From: Rhodocyclaceae bacterium
GTDB lineage: Bacteria > Pseudomonadota > Gammaproteobacteria > Burkholderiales > Rhodocyclaceae
Assembly: GCA_030689585.1 (NCBI GenBank)
Contig: JAUYFZ010000243.1
Span: 1 to 5,952, forward strand
Length of the DNA stretch: 5,952 nt
Direction of reading: 5' to 3'
Shown: positions 5,667 through 5,952 of the stretch, piece after piece
Layout: each line of letters starts with the position of its first letter
How positions within the stretch are numbered: the stretch's first letter is position 1
Translations under genes and position numbers: made by a program
Notes under the pieces: model-generated
Told to the model about the DNA's origin: nothing
Database searches by the model: none
What the model saw: the letters and a program-made list of their open reading frames with translations, nothing else

Positions 5667-5952
5667 ACAGGCTGCTTGATGTCTGGTTATTTGACCATCA
5701 AGTAGGCAGTTTGGCGCAAGTTGATGGTCGGCTGAACTTCACTTATTCCGCAGCGTGGCACCAATCTGAAAGCTCCAGCCCGTTATCGCACGCATTACCC
5801 CTGCAAGCCGAAACATTCGATGACAAAGCCACACGCCCTTTCTTTGCCGGTCTGCTCCCTGAAGGGGATAAGCGCAAACTCATCGCACAAACCTTGCACG
5901 TCTCGCGCCAAAACGACTTCGCACTGCTCGATAGCATCGGTGGTGAATGTGC
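5663..5952 (+). CDS. hipA: HipA-like serine/threonine kinase toxin (N-terminal part)
   Basis: The first 96 codons of a gene that leaves the window on the right. The protein begins MNRLLDVWLFDHQVGSLAQVDG and contains SSPLSHALPLQAE (38-50), then RPFFAGLLPEGDKRKLIA (58-75), the conserved FF-x-GLLPEG motif of the HipA N-terminal subdomain, and NDFALLDSIGGEC at the edge. Known HipA kinases phosphorylate aminoacyl-tRNA synthetases such as GltX and cause growth arrest; the catalytic domain lies outside the window, so activity and target cannot be judged. The ATG overlaps the hipB stop as ATGA, the standard arrangement with antitoxin first. The call rests on the motif and on the partner gene. Confidence 0.9.
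   Translation, partial: MNRLLDVWLFDHQVGSLAQVDGRLNFTYSAAWHQSESSSPLSHALPLQAETFDDKATRPFFAGLLPEGDKRKLIAQTLHVSRQNDFALLDSIGGEC

Overview
The window is the downstream part of a type III-B (Cmr) CRISPR-Cas locus followed by a hipBA-type toxin-antitoxin pair. All genes are on the + strand. Gene content (Cmr, csx16, a Card1/Can2 nuclease, hipBA), roughly even base composition and a GGGGACAGACCACG-type repeat motif fit a proteobacterium, perhaps a gammaproteobacterium. The sequence gives no marker firm enough for a genus.

Layout: (1) 2-2692 holds the end of cmr4, then complete cmr5, cmr6 and cas6, tightly packed with abutting or ATGA-overlapping starts and stops. (2) 2689-2844 is a C-terminally truncated copy of csx16 that overlaps the cas6 stop. 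(3) 2845-2993 is an A/T-rich, leader-like stretch that contains a degenerate, internally shortened copy of the CRISPR repeat. (4) 2994-3166 is a very short array of three identical 36-bp repeats with two spacers of 34 and 31 nt. (5) 3167-3363 is non-coding and carries a possible orphan third spacer, a tandem 11-bp repeat, a REP-transposase-type motif and an inverted repeat. (6) 3364-5293 is an accessory signalling operon: full-length csx16, a small single-pass membrane protein with a SAVED-like sensor, and a CARF plus PD-(D/E)xK nuclease of the Card1/Can2 type. (7) 5294-5952 holds a possible terminator, then a sigma70-like promoter with an overlapping operator-like inverted repeat, a HipB-like antitoxin and the start of hipA, which runs off the window.

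How the parts fit: Cas6 would cut the array transcript and the Cmr complex would use the crRNAs to find target RNA. Its Cas10 subunit (Cmr2, outside the window) would make cyclic oligoadenylate. That second messenger would switch on two different effectors, a nuclease (Can2/Card1-like) and a membrane protein (TM-SAVED-like), while Csx16, a family reported to be a ring nuclease, would degrade the signal. The most interesting part is the accessory module: membrane effector, nuclease effector and off-switch in one overlapping operon, next to a mini-array flanked by two diverged csx16 copies, one of them broken. No cas1 or cas2 is seen in the window.
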